NCBI RefSeq assembly: GCF_001939735.1
Contig: NZ_MJIL01000059.1
Span: 1-56,817 of the forward strand
Origin: Photobacterium proteolyticum
Lineage (GTDB): Bacteria > Pseudomonadota > Gammaproteobacteria > Enterobacterales > Vibrionaceae
DNA: 56,817 bases
Direction: 5' to 3'
A program made the translations under genes and the position numbers. The stretch's first letter is position 1. Each line of letters opens with the position of its first letter. Shown one piece after another: positions 26,240 to 36,389 of this stretch. The notes beneath the pieces were generated by a model, which was not told where the DNA came from, made no database searches, and worked only from the letters and a program-made list of their open reading frames with translations.

Positions 26240-27502
26240 TTACTTCTGACGGCGCATCGCGTCAAAGAACTCATCGTTGGTCTTGGTCATCGACAGTTTA
26301 TCGATCAAGAACTCCATGCTGTCTGTTTCACTCATCGGGTGAACAATCTTACGCAGGATCCACATCTTCTGTAGCTCATCCGCTTTCGCCAGCAGCTCTT
26401 CACGACGGGTACCAGAGCGGTTGAAGTCAATCGCAGGGAAGACACGCTTCTCGGCAATCTTACGAGACAGGTGCAGTTCCATGTTACCTGTACCCTTGAA
26501 CTCTTCGTAGATAACTTCGTCCATCTTCGAACCAGTATCGACCAGCGCGGTAGCGATGATAGTCAGGCTGCCACCTTCCTCAACGTTACGTGCCGCACCG
26601 AAGAAACGCTTAGGACGATGCAGGGCGTTTGCATCAACACCACCTGTCAGTACCTTACCAGATGAAGGCACTACGGTGTTGTAGGCACGCGCCAGACGGG
26701 TAATTGAGTCAAGCAGGATAACCACGTCTTTCTTGTGTTCAACCAGACGCTTCGCCTTTTCGATAACCATTTCTGCCACCTGTACGTGGCGAGATGCCGG
26801 CTCATCAAACGTAGAGGCAACCACTTCACCCTTAACCAGACGCTGCATCTCGGTCACTTCTTCCGGACGTTCGTCGATCAGCAGTACCATCAGCTCACAC
26901 TCAGGGTGGTTGTAGGCAATGCTCTGGGCAATATTCTGCAACAACATGGTTTTACCCGCTTTAGGCGGTGCCACGATTAGACCACGCTGACCTTTACCGA
27001 TTGGTGATGCCAGATCAAGAACACGGGCCGTAATATCTTCCGTCGACCCGTTACCACGTTCCATACGCATGCGATCATTGGCATGCAGCGGAGTCAGGTT
27101 TTCAAACAGGATCTTGTTACGGGCATTGTCAGGCTTGTCGTGGTTAACTTCGTTGACTTTCAGCAGGGCAAAATAACGCTCGCCATCTTTCGGAGGACGG
27201 ATCTTCCCGGCAATGGTATCACCAGTACGTAGGTTGAATCGGCGAATTTGGCTAGGAGATACGTAGATGTCGTCAGGGCCGGCAAGGTAAGAGCTGTCTG
27301 CAGAGCGAAGGAAGCCGAAGCCATCTTGAAGGATCTCTAGAACACCATCGCCAAAAATGTCCTCACCACTTTTTGCGTGCTGCTTGAGAATAGAAAAGAT
27401 GATGTCTTGTTTTCTCAAACGCGCCAGGTTTTCTAACCCTAAGCTTTCGCCAAGCGCAACCAACTTCGAAATAGGTTGGTTTTTCAGTTCTGTAAGATTC
27501 AT
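26240..27502 (-). CDS. rho: Transcription termination factor Rho
   Basis: A 420-residue hexameric RNA-dependent ATPase (E. coli 419). Residues 1-130 hold the primary RNA-binding domain ([20 protein letters not shown]), [12 protein letters not shown] near 180 is the P-loop, and [30 protein letters not shown] contains the Q- and R-loop region (quoted in part). The ATG at 27502 gives MNLTELKN, the conserved start. A separate promoter lies upstream, behind trxA. Confidence 0.97.
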   Translation of the reverse strand: MNLTELKNQPISKLVALGESLGLENLARLRKQDIIFSILKQHAKSGEDIFGDGVLEILQDGFGFLRSADSSYLAGPDDIYVSPSQIRRFNLRTGDTIAGKIRPPKDGERYFALLKVNEVNHDKPDNARNKILFENLTPLHANDRMRMERGNGSTEDITARVLDLASPIGKGQRGLIVAPPKAGKTMLLQNIAQSIAYNHPECELMVLLIDERPEEVTEMQRLVKGEVVASTFDEPASRHVQVAEMVIEKAKRLVEHKKDVVILLDSITRLARAYNTVVPSSGKVLTGGVDANALHRPKRFFGAARNVEEGGSLTIIATALVDTGSKMDEVIYEEFKGTGNMELHLSRKIAEKRVFPAIDFNRSGTRREELLAKADELQKMWILRKIVHPMSETDSMEFLIDKLSMTKTNDEFFDAMRRQK

Positions 27503-27556
27503 AGTGGTGGGTTTCTTGTCAGTCAAAATCGGGGTTCTATGTTAGTTGAGAGAGTG

Positions 27557-27577
27557 TTGACCAATGGGGCTGGTCAA
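27557..27577 (-). promoter_or_regulatory. Inverted repeat in the rho leader
   Basis: TTGACCA, seven bases, TGGTCAA within the roughly 130-base untranslated leader between the predicted rho start site and the ATG. rho is autoregulated in E. coli by premature termination in its leader; whether this hairpin takes part is inference. Confidence 0.35.
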
Positions 27578-27636
27578 GGAATGAACAAATGTACAATTTA
27601 CGTGCAATAAGTTAGCACTAAACACGCCATCCGTCT

Positions 27637-27665
27637 AGCATAGTCGGAAGTCAAACCATGCACAA
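27637..27665 (-). promoter_or_regulatory. Candidate rho promoter
   Basis: On the - strand TTGTGC, 17 bases, TATGCT. It lies between trxA and rho and would give a leader of about 130 bases before the ATG at 27502. It also overlaps a short frame MACLVLTYCT that could be a leader peptide, though it lacks a convincing ribosome site. Confidence 0.45.
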
Positions 27666-27700
27666 CTGAGAAATTGCGCACGGTTCGGGCAAGAAGCTGC

Positions 27701-28027
27701 TTACAGGTTCGCGTCCAGGAACTCTTTAAGCTGGCTTTTAGATAGCGCACCTACCTTGGTAGCTGCCACACCGCCGTCTTTAAACAGCAGCAGTGTCGGA
27801 ATACCGCGGATACCAAATTTAGGCGGCGTACCAGCATTCTGATCGATGTTCAGTTTACCGATCGTCAGCTTGCCTTCGTATTCGTCCGCGATTTCGTCAA
27901 GAATTGGGGCAATCATTTTACAAGGGCCACACCATTCTGCCCAAAAATCGACTAATACAGGGCCCGCAGCGTTAATCACGTCGTTATCAAAACTTGCGTC
28001 TGTCAGCTGCACAATCTTGTCGCTCAT
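27701..28027 (-). CDS. trxA: Thioredoxin 1
   Basis: A 108-residue thioredoxin with the redox pair C33 and C36 in WCGPC, cis-Pro in RGIPTLLLF, and the conserved [19 protein letters not shown] (in part). It reduces disulfides in ribonucleotide reductase and many other proteins. GGAG precedes the ATG at 28027. The trxA-rho order and the divergent rhlB-gppA pair form a well conserved gamma-proteobacterial block. Confidence 0.96.
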   Translation of the reverse strand: MSDKIVQLTDASFDNDVINAAGPVLVDFWAEWCGPCKMIAPILDEIADEYEGKLTIGKLNIDQNAGTPPKFGIRGIPTLLLFKDGGVAATKVGALSKSQLKEFLDANL

Positions 28028-28140
28028 CTTCCACTCCAATGGTTGATTTTGTTGGCTGATTTCATTTTAACCAGCAAATCGATGCTCTATTTGAATGGAA
28101 TCCGTTTCGTATTGCAACCCTAAGCTGATATTCTATACGA

Positions 28141-29442
28141 ATGAAGACGACTCACATCACAGAGCAGAAATTTGCCGACCTGGGGTTAGACCCTCAGGTT
28201 TTACAAGGATTGGAAGCCAAAGGTTTCCATAATTGTACGCCGATCCAGGCGCTGGCATTGCCGGTAGTGCTCACCGGCCGAGACATTGCAGGTCAGGCTC
28301 AGACTGGTACAGGGAAAACCCTGGCCTTCCTGACTGCGACTTTTAACTACTTGTTGCTAAACCCGGCAGCGGAGGACCGCAAAACCAACCATCCCCGTGC
28401 CATCATTATGGCACCTACACGCGAACTGGCAATCCAGATTTACAACGATGCCAAACCATTGCTTGAAAGCACGGGCCTGAAAGCCGGCCTTGCCTATGGC
28501 GGTGAAGCGTACGAGAAACAGCAAAAAACACTGGAAGCCGGTGTGGATATCCTGATCGGTACCTGTGGCCGTATCATCGATTTCTACAAACAGCGCGTGA
28601 TTGATCTGCGCTCGATTCAGGTTGTTGTGCTTGACGAAGCCGACCGCATGTTCGATCTGGGCTTTATCAAAGACATTCGCTTCTTGTTCCGTCGTATGCC
28701 GGCACCAAAGGCACGCCTGAACATGCTGTTCTCGGCTACCTTGTCATACCGGGTAAAAGAGCTGGCGTTTGAGCATATGAACAATCCTGAAAGCGTGATT
28801 GTCGAACCAGAGCAAAAAACGGGACACCGTATTCAGGAAGAACTGTTCTACCCGTCAAACCAGGACAAAATGTGTCTGCTACAGACCCTGATTGAAGAAG
28901 AGTGGCCAGATCGTGCCATCATTTTTGCCAACACCAAACACCGCTGTGAAGATATCTGGGCGCATCTGGCAGCCGACAAGCACCGCGTAGGCCTGCTGAC
29001 CGGCGATGTACCGCAGAAAAAACGTGTCCGTATTCTGGAGCAGTTCACCCAGGGTGAAGTAGATATCCTGGTTGCAACCGATGTCGCAGCCCGAGGCCTT
29101 CATATCCCTCAGGTAACGCACGTATTCAACTACGATCTGCCTGACGATGCAGAAGATTATGTCCACCGTATTGGCCGTACAGGCCGTGCCGGTGCCAGCG
29201 GTCACTCAATCAGCTTTGCCTGTGAGCAATATGCGATTAACCTGCCGGCTATCGAGACCTATATCGAGCATGCGATCCCGTTATCCAAATACGATGGCGA
29301 TGCCCTGCTGGACGATTTGCCAGCGCCGGTAAGCATCCCGCGTTCACCACGCCAGGGCGGAAACCGTCGCAATAATTCATCTCGTCAGGGTCAGTCGCGC
29401 CAACGTAACCGTCGCCGCCCGCAGCACCAAAAACAACAGTAA
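28141..29442 (+). CDS. rhlB: ATP-dependent RNA helicase RhlB
   Basis: A 433-residue DEAD-box helicase. Q motif near residue 35, AQTGTGKT at 53-60, [20 protein letters not shown] and [10 protein letters not shown] are all present. The C-terminal 45 residues are Arg/Gln/Asn-rich, fitting RNA contact. RhlB unwinds RNA for PNPase and the RNase E degradosome. gppA starts three bases after its stop, so they form one transcript. Divergent from trxA. Confidence 0.95.
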   Translation: MKTTHITEQKFADLGLDPQVLQGLEAKGFHNCTPIQALALPVVLTGRDIAGQAQTGTGKTLAFLTATFNYLLLNPAAEDRKTNHPRAIIMAPTRELAIQIYNDAKPLLESTGLKAGLAYGGEAYEKQQKTLEAGVDILIGTCGRIIDFYKQRVIDLRSIQVVVLDEADRMFDLGFIKDIRFLFRRMPAPKARLNMLFSATLSYRVKELAFEHMNNPESVIVEPEQKTGHRIQEELFYPSNQDKMCLLQTLIEEEWPDRAIIFANTKHRCEDIWAHLAADKHRVGLLTGDVPQKKRVRILEQFTQGEVDILVATDVAARGLHIPQVTHVFNYDLPDDAEDYVHRIGRTGRAGASGHSISFACEQYAINLPAIETYIEHAIPLSKYDGDALLDDLPAPVSIPRSPRQGGNRRNNSSRQGQSRQRNRRRPQHQKQQ

Positions 29443-29445
29443 GAT

Positions 29446-30942
29446 ATGTCTATGGAAAGAACAGTATCACCTCTGTACGCCGCGATAGATTTGGGGTCGA
29501 ACAGTTTTCATATGTGGATTGTGCGGGAAGTCGCCGGCAGTGTGCAGACACTGGCCAAGATCAAGCGCAAGGTCCGCCTCGCTGCAGGCCTCAACAGCCA
29601 GAATGAGCTGAGTGAAGAAGCCATGCAGCGCGGATGGGACTGCCTGAGCCTGTTTGCAGAAAGACTGCAGGACATCCCCGACGACAACATCCGCATCGTC
29701 GGCACAGCTGCGCTGCGTACGGCCGTAAACTCAGATACTTTTCTTTCTAAGGCCAAAGATATTCTTGGCCATAGCATCGAAATCATTCCCGGTGAGGAAG
29801 AAGCCAGGATTATCTACCAGGGGGTCGCCCACACCTCAGGCGGGTGCGGCAAACGCCTGGTAGTTGATATCGGCGGCGCCAGCACCGAGGTTATTATCGG
29901 TGAAGGTTTTGACGCCAGTGCCCTGACCAGCCTGAAGATCGGCTGTGTCACCTGGCTAGAGCGCTACTTCAAAGATCGTTACCTGACGGCAGAAAACTTC
30001 GACGCGGCAATCAACGCGGCAAAACATGCGATAGAGCCAATCGTCGAGTCCTACCACAAGCTGGGCTGGGACACCTGTGTTGGTGCCAGCGGTACCGTTC
30101 AAGCGCTGCAGGAAATCATGCTGGCCCAGGGGATGGATGAAATCATCACCCTGCAGAAACTCAAGCGCATGCAGCGTCAGGCCATGCAGTACGAACGCCT
30201 GGAAGATCTGGATATCGAAGGGCTGACCCTGGAACGCGCCCTGGTATTCCCGAGCGGCCTGTCAATCCTGATTGCGATTTTCGAGTCACTGAATATCCAA
30301 TCGATGACCCTGGCCGGCGGTGCCCTGCGTGAAGGTATGGTTTACGAGATGATGAGCCAGATGCGCCATCATGATGTTCGTGAGCGTACCTTATTGAGCC
30401 TGCAGTCACGCTTCCAGCTCGACAGCCAGCATGCCGATGCCGTTGCTCACACAGCCCTGTCGCTCCTTGGCAGTTGCGAGCAGGCATGGCAGCTAGAGCC
30501 GCAGGCCAGATACCTGCTCAATGCCAGTGCCACCCTGCACGAGATTGGTACCAGTATCGAGTTCAAGAAAAGTGGTGACCACGCCGCCTACCTCATCAAC
30601 AACATCGATCTACCCGGTTTTACCCGCGCCCAAAAGCACCTGATCGCCGAGCTGCTACGCCGCTTCCGTGAACAACTTACCAGTTTACCGGAACAGCATG
30701 CCCTCTCGGCCCAAAGTGCTGCACGGATCCTGCGCCTGCTACGTCTGGCCGTGATCCTGTGTCACCGTCGCGACCATAACCACCAGCCACCGTTTACGCT
30801 AACCGTCGATGACAACACATTGACCCTCACGCTGCCTGCACACTGGCTCAGCACCAACCCGCTGACCAAGGCAGAGCTGCAGCAAGAAGCCGTTCGCCAG
30901 ACCGACATGGGCTGGCCGCTGGTTATTGTCGAAAGCAAGTAA
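29446..30942 (+). CDS. gppA: Guanosine-5'-triphosphate,3'-diphosphate pyrophosphatase
   Basis: A 498-residue Ppx/GppA phosphatase (E. coli GppA about 494). [12 protein letters not shown] is phosphate loop 1, [14 protein letters not shown] loop 2, and GTAALR the linking motif; the last 190 residues form the HD-like helical domain. It converts pppGpp to ppGpp during the stringent response and may also hydrolyse polyphosphate. Cotranscribed with rhlB; ends at the terminator at 30966-30996. Confidence 0.94.
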   Translation: MSMERTVSPLYAAIDLGSNSFHMWIVREVAGSVQTLAKIKRKVRLAAGLNSQNELSEEAMQRGWDCLSLFAERLQDIPDDNIRIVGTAALRTAVNSDTFLSKAKDILGHSIEIIPGEEEARIIYQGVAHTSGGCGKRLVVDIGGASTEVIIGEGFDASALTSLKIGCVTWLERYFKDRYLTAENFDAAINAAKHAIEPIVESYHKLGWDTCVGASGTVQALQEIMLAQGMDEIITLQKLKRMQRQAMQYERLEDLDIEGLTLERALVFPSGLSILIAIFESLNIQSMTLAGGALREGMVYEMMSQMRHHDVRERTLLSLQSRFQLDSQHADAVAHTALSLLGSCEQAWQLEPQARYLLNASATLHEIGTSIEFKKSGDHAAYLINNIDLPGFTRAQKHLIAELLRRFREQLTSLPEQHALSAQSAARILRLLRLAVILCHRRDHNHQPPFTLTVDDNTLTLTLPAHWLSTNPLTKAELQQEAVRQTDMGWPLVIVESK

Positions 30943-30965
30943 AACCACAACAACAAACCGTTCGA

Positions 30966-30996
30966 TCAAAAAAGGCTCCCCAGGGAGCCTTTTTAT
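30966..30996. terminator. Intrinsic terminator after gppA
   Basis: AAAAAAGGCTCC, four bases, GGAGCCTTTTT. T runs on both strands suit the convergent gppA and prlC genes. Confidence 0.88.
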
Positions 30997-31014
30997 TCTT
31001 TTAGCATGCGTCTG

Positions 31015-31092
31015 ATTTAGCCCTGATTCAAAGAGAAAGCGCGGAGTTGATGCTAATCAATGAGCACTTTCGATACTGAAGCAGGGCTAAAT
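31015..31092. repeat. 78-base interrupted palindrome, MITE-like
   Basis: The ends ATTTAGCCCTG and CAGGGCTAAAT are exact 11-base inverted repeats. Inside, GAAAG/CTTTC and TTGAT/ATCAA nest symmetrically around GCTA, so the whole unit can fold as one long hairpin with internal loops. No ORF is present. The structure resembles a small non-autonomous transposon or an ERIC/REP-type repeat; no clear target-site duplication is seen. It sits between convergent gppA and prlC, a neutral insertion place. Confidence 0.5.
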
Positions 31093-31110
31093 AACCAGTT
31101 TGAAATTCAA

Positions 31111-33153
31111 TTAGCCGGTGATGCCAGAATGACGCAGTAAAGCATCAATCTTCGGCTCCCGGCCACGGAAGCGCTTGAACAACGCCATCGGCTCCTCGCT
31201 GCCGCCACGCTCGAGGATACAATCAAGGAAATCGGCACCGGTCTCGGTATTGAAGATCCCCTCTTCCTCGAAACGCGAATAGGCATCAGACGACAGCACT
31301 TCTGCCCACAGGTAGCTGTAGTATCCGGCGCTGTAGCCACCGGCAAAGATATGGCTAAAGCTGTTCGGGAAACGGCCCCACTCCGGACTTGGCACAACCG
31401 AGACGCGAGATTTGATATCCGCCAGGGTATCGAGTACCTGAGCGCCGACTTCCGGATCGTAGTTGGTGTACAGGGTAAAATCGAACAGGCCGAATTCCAG
31501 CTGGCGCAGGATGCCCATCGCCGACTGGAAGTTCTTGGCATCCAGCATCTTGTCCAGCATTTCTTTCGGCAGAGGTTCACCGCTCTCATAGTGGCCGGAG
31601 ATAAACGCCAGCGCCTCTTCTTCCCAGCACCAGTTTTCCAGGAACTGGCTCGGTAACTCGACGGCATCCCACGGCACACCATTGATACCGGACACGGCAG
31701 GTGCATCGACCTGGGTCAGCATATGATGGATACCGTGGCCGGTCTCGTGGAACAGGGTGACTACCTCGTCATGGGTAAACATGGCAGGCTTATCACCAAT
31801 CGGTTTGTTGAAGTTACAGGTCAGGTAGGCTACCGGCTGTTGCAGGCTCCCGTCAGTACGGGTACGACGTACCATACACTCATCCATCCACGCTCCGCCA
31901 CGTTTGTGCTCACGGGCATAGAGATCCAGATAGAAGCTGCCACGCAGCTCGCCCGACGCATCGAAGATATCGTAGAAGGTCACGCTGTCGTCCCAGACAT
32001 CGACGCCGTCACGCGGTTTTACATCCATGCCGAAGACACGCTTCAGGACCTCGAACAGGCCCGAGACCACCTTGTGCTCAGGAAAGTACGGACGCAGTTG
32101 CTCGTCAGAAATACTGTAACGGTGCTGCTTCAGTTGCTCGGCATAATAGGCAAAATCCCAAGGCTCCAGCGACTCGGCACCGAATTCAGAGGCCGCATAG
32201 TCACGCAGCTCGGCAACTTCACGCTCGCCCTGCGGCTTGGCGCGGGTTGCCAGATCATTCAAAAAGCCCAGCACCTGATCCGGCGTTTCAGCCATCTTGG
32301 TCGCCAGGGATTTCTCGCTGTAAGTGCTAAAGCCCAGCAGTCGGGCCAGTTCATGGCTCAGCTTCAGCTTTTCTGCAATGATATCGGTGTTATCCCACTT
32401 GCCGGCATTCGGGCCACGATCGGAGGCACGGGTCACAAACGCCTCGTACATTTCCTGACGCAGCTCGCGGTTATCACAGTATGTCATCACCGGCAGGTAA
32501 GACGGAATTTCCAGGGTAAACAAATAACCGCTCTGATCTTTAGCCTCGGCGGCCGCCTGAGCCGCCTGCAGTGCTGATTCCGGCAAACCGCCCAGCTCGT
32601 CAGCGTTGCTCACCAGCTTGCTCCAGCCCATCGTGGCATCAAGCACGTTGTTGCTGAACGTCGAGGCCAGCTCCGACAGACGCTTGCTGATCTCGCCATA
32701 ACGGTGCTGATCGGCCGCTGGCAGGCCGATGCCCGACAGTTCGAATTCTTTCAGGGCATCGGTGATGGATTTTTGCTGCGCCGGGGTCAGTTGCTCGAAA
32801 CTCTCATCGGCCTTAATCGCCTTATAGGCTTCGTATAGACCTTTGTGCTGACCCACCCAGGTTCCGTAGTCGGAAAGAATCGGCAGACAACTCTCATACG
32901 CCTCGCGCAGCTCGTTGCTATTTTTCACCGCATTCAGGTGGCCAATTGGCGACCAGATCCGGCTCAGACGATCATCGGTCTCGGCCAGCGGGGCACAAAT
33001 CGTCTCCCAGCTTGACGCGGCTTCATTTGCCAATACCGACTCGACATGGGCACGGCAGTCGGCGATAGCCTGTTCAACAGCGGGCTTGATATGTTCAGGC
33101 TTGATTTGGGAGAACGGAGGCAGATCCGTCATGGTTAATAATGGGTTCGACAT
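31111..33153 (-). CDS. prlC: Oligopeptidase A
   Basis: A 680-residue M3 metallopeptidase (E. coli 680). HETGHGIHHM near residue 470 holds the zinc ligands and catalytic Glu, and a second Glu ligand lies about 28 residues on in DAVELPSQFLENW. It degrades oligopeptides in the cytoplasm, including cleaved signal peptides. In E. coli prlC belongs to the heat-shock regulon, and a sigma-32-like element is visible upstream. It is divergent from rlmJ. Confidence 0.95.
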   Translation of the reverse strand: MSNPLLTMTDLPPFSQIKPEHIKPAVEQAIADCRAHVESVLANEAASSWETICAPLAETDDRLSRIWSPIGHLNAVKNSNELREAYESCLPILSDYGTWVGQHKGLYEAYKAIKADESFEQLTPAQQKSITDALKEFELSGIGLPAADQHRYGEISKRLSELASTFSNNVLDATMGWSKLVSNADELGGLPESALQAAQAAAEAKDQSGYLFTLEIPSYLPVMTYCDNRELRQEMYEAFVTRASDRGPNAGKWDNTDIIAEKLKLSHELARLLGFSTYSEKSLATKMAETPDQVLGFLNDLATRAKPQGEREVAELRDYAASEFGAESLEPWDFAYYAEQLKQHRYSISDEQLRPYFPEHKVVSGLFEVLKRVFGMDVKPRDGVDVWDDSVTFYDIFDASGELRGSFYLDLYAREHKRGGAWMDECMVRRTRTDGSLQQPVAYLTCNFNKPIGDKPAMFTHDEVVTLFHETGHGIHHMLTQVDAPAVSGINGVPWDAVELPSQFLENWCWEEEALAFISGHYESGEPLPKEMLDKMLDAKNFQSAMGILRQLEFGLFDFTLYTNYDPEVGAQVLDTLADIKSRVSVVPSPEWGRFPNSFSHIFAGGYSAGYYSYLWAEVLSSDAYSRFEEEGIFNTETGADFLDCILERGGSEEPMALFKRFRGREPKIDALLRHSGITG

Positions 33154-33183
33154 GCGCTAATCCTTAATTCTTCTATCCCTTAT

Positions 33184-33215
33184 TAGATGTGTCTTCGGGC
33201 TTGTAAATTCAATCC
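33184..33215 (-). promoter_or_regulatory. Candidate sigma-32 (heat-shock) promoter for prlC
   Basis: On the - strand ATTGAAT is followed after about 15 bases by CACATCTA, close to the heat-shock pattern CTTGAAA...CCCCATnT. It would start transcription some 25 bases before the prlC ATG at 33153. By eye only. Confidence 0.35.
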
Positions 33216-33370
33216 CTTAATCGCGGTTTGTGATCGCGCTTATCCTTTCATTTTAACGTGTAATTAACAGCCTGTACGACTAAAGATCTTACCGCTTTCT
33301 GGATATTCGCCAACAATCAGCCATAATATGCCCCCTATCCCAACACTGACTACCTGTAGAGATCTCATTC

Positions 33371-34210
33371 ATGCTGAGCTATCGCCACAGTTTCCATGCC
33401 GGCAACCATGCCGACGTGATCAAACACATCGTACAAAGTCTGATCCTCGATGCCCTGAAGCAAAAGGATAAGCCATTTGTCTATCACGATACCCACTCGG
33501 GCGTCGGCCGCTATGATCTGCAGGATGAACGCAGCGAGAAAACCGGTGAGTTCAAGCAAGGCATCGCCCGCCTATGGTCGCGTGATGACATTCCCACTGA
33601 CATCACCTCATACATTGATGCGATCAAGGTACTAAACGACAGCGATGATCTGCGCTACTACCCGGGCTCGCCGCGTGTCGCCCGAGCCCAGATCCGCGAG
33701 CAGGACCGTATGGTTCTGACCGAGCTGCACCCAACGGACTTTCCCCTGTTGCTGCAGGAGTTCCGTAGCGACCGCCAGGTCAAAATCTACAAGGAAGATG
33801 CCTTCCTGAGACTCAAGGCCAGTCTGCCACCGAAAGAGCGCCGTGGTGTCGTGCTGATCGACCCGCCCTATGAGCTAAAACATGAGTACATGGATGTCGT
33901 TAACGCCATCGCGGAAAGCTACAAGCGCTGGGCAACAGGTACCTATGCGATCTGGTATCCGGTTGTCTATCGCGAGAATATCGACAAGATGCTGAAAGGC
34001 CTTGAAAAGTTGGGAATACGCAAAATCCTGCAAATCGAGCTGGGCGTCGAGCCCGATACCACCGAGCGAGGCATGACCGCTTCCGGGATGATTGTCATCA
34101 ACCCACCGTGGAAACTGGAAAGCCAGATGCAGGCCATTCTGCCCTGGTTACAGCAGGCTATCGCTCCAACCCATGGTCATCACACCGTGCAGTGGGCAGT
34201 ACCGGAATAA
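33371..34210 (+). CDS. rlmJ: 23S rRNA (adenine-2030-N6)-methyltransferase RlmJ
   Basis: A 279-residue SAM-dependent methyltransferase. LSYRHSFHAGNHADVIKH is the family N terminus, HDTHSGVGRYDL the SAM loop, and LIDPPYELKHEY the DPPY catalytic motif. It methylates N6 of A2030 in 23S rRNA. prlC lies divergently upstream and gor downstream, the same trio as in E. coli. Ends at a terminator at 34231-34258. Confidence 0.94.
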   Translation: MLSYRHSFHAGNHADVIKHIVQSLILDALKQKDKPFVYHDTHSGVGRYDLQDERSEKTGEFKQGIARLWSRDDIPTDITSYIDAIKVLNDSDDLRYYPGSPRVARAQIREQDRMVLTELHPTDFPLLLQEFRSDRQVKIYKEDAFLRLKASLPPKERRGVVLIDPPYELKHEYMDVVNAIAESYKRWATGTYAIWYPVVYRENIDKMLKGLEKLGIRKILQIELGVEPDTTERGMTASGMIVINPPWKLESQMQAILPWLQQAIAPTHGHHTVQWAVPE

Positions 34211-34230
34211 CTGGCTTCGAGCATAATTAA

Positions 34231-34258
34231 CCAAGGCGGGTTCCAGCCCGCCTTTATT
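34231..34258 (+). terminator. Intrinsic terminator after rlmJ
   Basis: AAGGCGGG, six-base loop, CCCGCCTT followed by TATTCTTTCTT. Separates rlmJ from gor. Confidence 0.75.
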
Positions 34259-34380
34259 CTTTCTTGCCATCAGTTATTACTATCCAGCCCGACTTTCTCG
34301 ATCCTCCCCTCTCGTAACTCCCTGCGTTCTTGATTACACTAGGTTTAGCTAATAAATCGTAGAATTAAGCGGAGAAAGTC

Positions 34381-35754
34381 ATGGCAAAGCATTTTGATTA
34401 CATTTGTATCGGCGGCGGCAGCGGCGGTATTGCATCAGCAAACCGTGCAGCAATGTATGGTGCCAAGGTTGCTCTGATCGAAGCCAAAGCATTGGGCGGT
34501 ACCTGTGTAAACGTCGGCTGTGTTCCGAAGAAAGTTATGTGGCACGGCGCACAAATTGCCGAAGCCATGCACCTGTATGCCAAAGATTACGGCTTTGATG
34601 TCGATGTCAAAAAATTCGACTGGAGCAAGCTGGTAGAGAGCCGCGAGGCGTACATCAGCCGCATTCATACCGCGTACGATAACGTACTTGGCAACAACAA
34701 GATTGAAGTAATCAATGGTTTTGCCCGCTTTGTTGATCAAAAAGAAGGGGTTGATCAGAAGACCATCGAGGTAAACGGCGAGCACTACACCGCCGATCAC
34801 ATTCTGATTGCCGTCGGTGGCGAACCAACCATTCCTGACGTACCGGGTGCTGAGCACGGCATCGACTCTAACGGCTTCTTTGAACTGAACGAGCAACCAA
34901 AGCGCACTGCCGTGATCGGCGCAGGCTATATCGCCGTTGAAATCGCCGGCGTACTGAGTGCACTGGGTACCGACACTCACCTGTTTGTCCGCAAGGAATC
35001 CCCGCTACGCAGCTTTGACCCGATGATCATCAATACACTGGTCGAAGTGATGGATGCGGAAGGCCCGACCCTGCACACCCACTCAATTCCGAAAGAAGTG
35101 GTCAAAGAAGCAGACGGCTCTGTCACGCTTCACTTCGAAAACGGTGAATCTCACAATACCGACGTTCTAATTTGGGCTATCGGCCGTAACCCGACCACGG
35201 ACAAAATCAACCTGGCCGCTACCGGTGTTGAGACCAACAACCGCGGCTACATCAAAGTTGACGAGTACCAGCAGACCAACGTCGACGGTATCTACTGTGT
35301 CGGCGATATCATGGAAGGCGGTATCGAACTGACACCTGTCGCAGTCAAGGCCGGCCGTCAGTTATCCGAGCGCCTGTTCAACGGCAAAACCGATGCAAAA
35401 ATGGACTACAAACTGGTACCGACCGTGGTCTTCAGCCACCCGCCAATCGGCACCATCGGCCTGACGGAGCCTGAAGCCATTGCCGAGTACGGCGAAGACA
35501 ATATCAAAGTCTACCAGTCCGGTTTCACCGCCATGTATACCGCCGTAACCGCGCATCGCCAGCCATGCAAGATGAAGCTGGTATGTGCCGGTCCTGACGA
35601 GAAGGTTGTCGGCCTTCACGGCATTGGTTATACCGTTGACGAGATGATCCAGGGCTTTGGTGTCGCGATGAAGATGGGAGCCACCAAGGCAGATTTCGAC
35701 AGCGTCGTAGCTATCCACCCAACAGGGTCGGAAGAGTTCGTTACCATGCGCTAA
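34381..35754 (+). CDS. gor: Glutathione-disulfide reductase
   Basis: A 457-residue flavoenzyme (E. coli 450). Redox pair C42 and C47 in [16 protein letters not shown] loop IGGGSGG, NADPH loop GAGYIAVE, and HPTGSEEF with the active-site His at the end. It regenerates reduced glutathione with NADPH. Slightly longer than E. coli Gor, with additional residues around [10 protein letters not shown] (about 120-130). GCGGAG precedes the ATG. Followed by a strong terminator at 35821. Confidence 0.95.
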   Translation: MAKHFDYICIGGGSGGIASANRAAMYGAKVALIEAKALGGTCVNVGCVPKKVMWHGAQIAEAMHLYAKDYGFDVDVKKFDWSKLVESREAYISRIHTAYDNVLGNNKIEVINGFARFVDQKEGVDQKTIEVNGEHYTADHILIAVGGEPTIPDVPGAEHGIDSNGFFELNEQPKRTAVIGAGYIAVEIAGVLSALGTDTHLFVRKESPLRSFDPMIINTLVEVMDAEGPTLHTHSIPKEVVKEADGSVTLHFENGESHNTDVLIWAIGRNPTTDKINLAATGVETNNRGYIKVDEYQQTNVDGIYCVGDIMEGGIELTPVAVKAGRQLSERLFNGKTDAKMDYKLVPTVVFSHPPIGTIGLTEPEAIAEYGEDNIKVYQSGFTAMYTAVTAHRQPCKMKLVCAGPDEKVVGLHGIGYTVDEMIQGFGVAMKMGATKADFDSVVAIHPTGSEEFVTMR

Positions 35755-35820
35755 GTAACAACAGGCTAGTGGCAGTTTCCACCAGCCTAGATATAAGTCT
35801 TCTCTGGACAACCTACCAAG

Positions 35821-35862
35821 CTGGTTAGATGCCTCACTCTGGCGCATCTAACCAGTTTTTTG
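35821..35862 (+). terminator. Strong intrinsic terminator after gor
   Basis: CTGGTTAGATGC and GCATCTAACCAG form a perfect 12-bp stem around an 11-base loop, followed by six T. Confidence 0.9.
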
Positions 35863-35899
35863 TATCTGGCGGCTATCTCTGTTATCAGCTGCTGCCATA

Positions 35900-35920
35900 C
35901 ATAGGTTCCATTAACCTATG
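35900..35920. repeat. Perfect 8-bp inverted repeat upstream of the small zinc-ribbon ORF
   Basis: CATAGGTT, loop CCATT, AACCTATG, about 80 bases before the ORF at 36000. It could be an operator or an RNA hairpin. The rest of 35863-35999 shows nothing recognisable. Confidence 0.35.
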
Positions 35921-35999
35921 ATGAATATCTCCCTCACCACCCATTCAACCAACCAATGAGACCCTGTAGACACATTAACTCGCGACAGGTAAATCTCCA

Positions 36000-36110
36000 A
36001 TGGAATGCCGCTGCACCCAGGTCGAGCGTGTCAAAAGGACTTTCTGGCAACGTTTGCTCTATAAAGCCATCTATCGTTGCAAGCAATGCAGAAAGGTTTT
36101 CAAATTATAA
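36000..36110 (+). CDS. Predicted 36-residue zinc-ribbon-like protein
   Basis: The ORF from ATG 36000 encodes MECRCTQVERVKRTFWQRLL followed by YKAIYRCKQCRKVFKL. C3 and C5 pair with C27 and C30 (CKQC), the arrangement of a tiny zinc ribbon, and the RTFWQRL block is like small cysteine proteins I remember from Vibrionaceae. A weak AGG precedes the start. A longer frame from 35956 in another register has no such features. 36111-36389 downstream holds no further gene before the YjiH ORF. Function unknown. Confidence 0.5.
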   Translation: MECRCTQVERVKRTFWQRLLYKAIYRCKQCRKVFKL

Positions 36111-36389
36111 AGGGAGCAGTGAACGGTGGAGGACATGCCACGGCCTCCATTTTAACTACCTAACAAAGTGCATATCTTGTCATCACACCCCGACTGCAAG
36201 TAACTGCAAACAAGCTATTTGACAGAATAAAAGTGAATAAATACACATTAAACACCACAAAGTATTCCATTTCCAAACTAAAAACTGTAATCTTTCACCA
36301 CCTGATTATGGAAGATCAGTGAATATTTATTCCGAAAGGCATAGAGCAGTTATTTACTCCCAGTCAATACAGTTAGTTAAAGGTCGAGT

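Noticed and set aside
35956..36222. 88-codon ORF overlapping the small zinc-ribbon frame
   Set aside because: Another register gives the cysteine-paired peptide with better protein character; this frame shows no motif.
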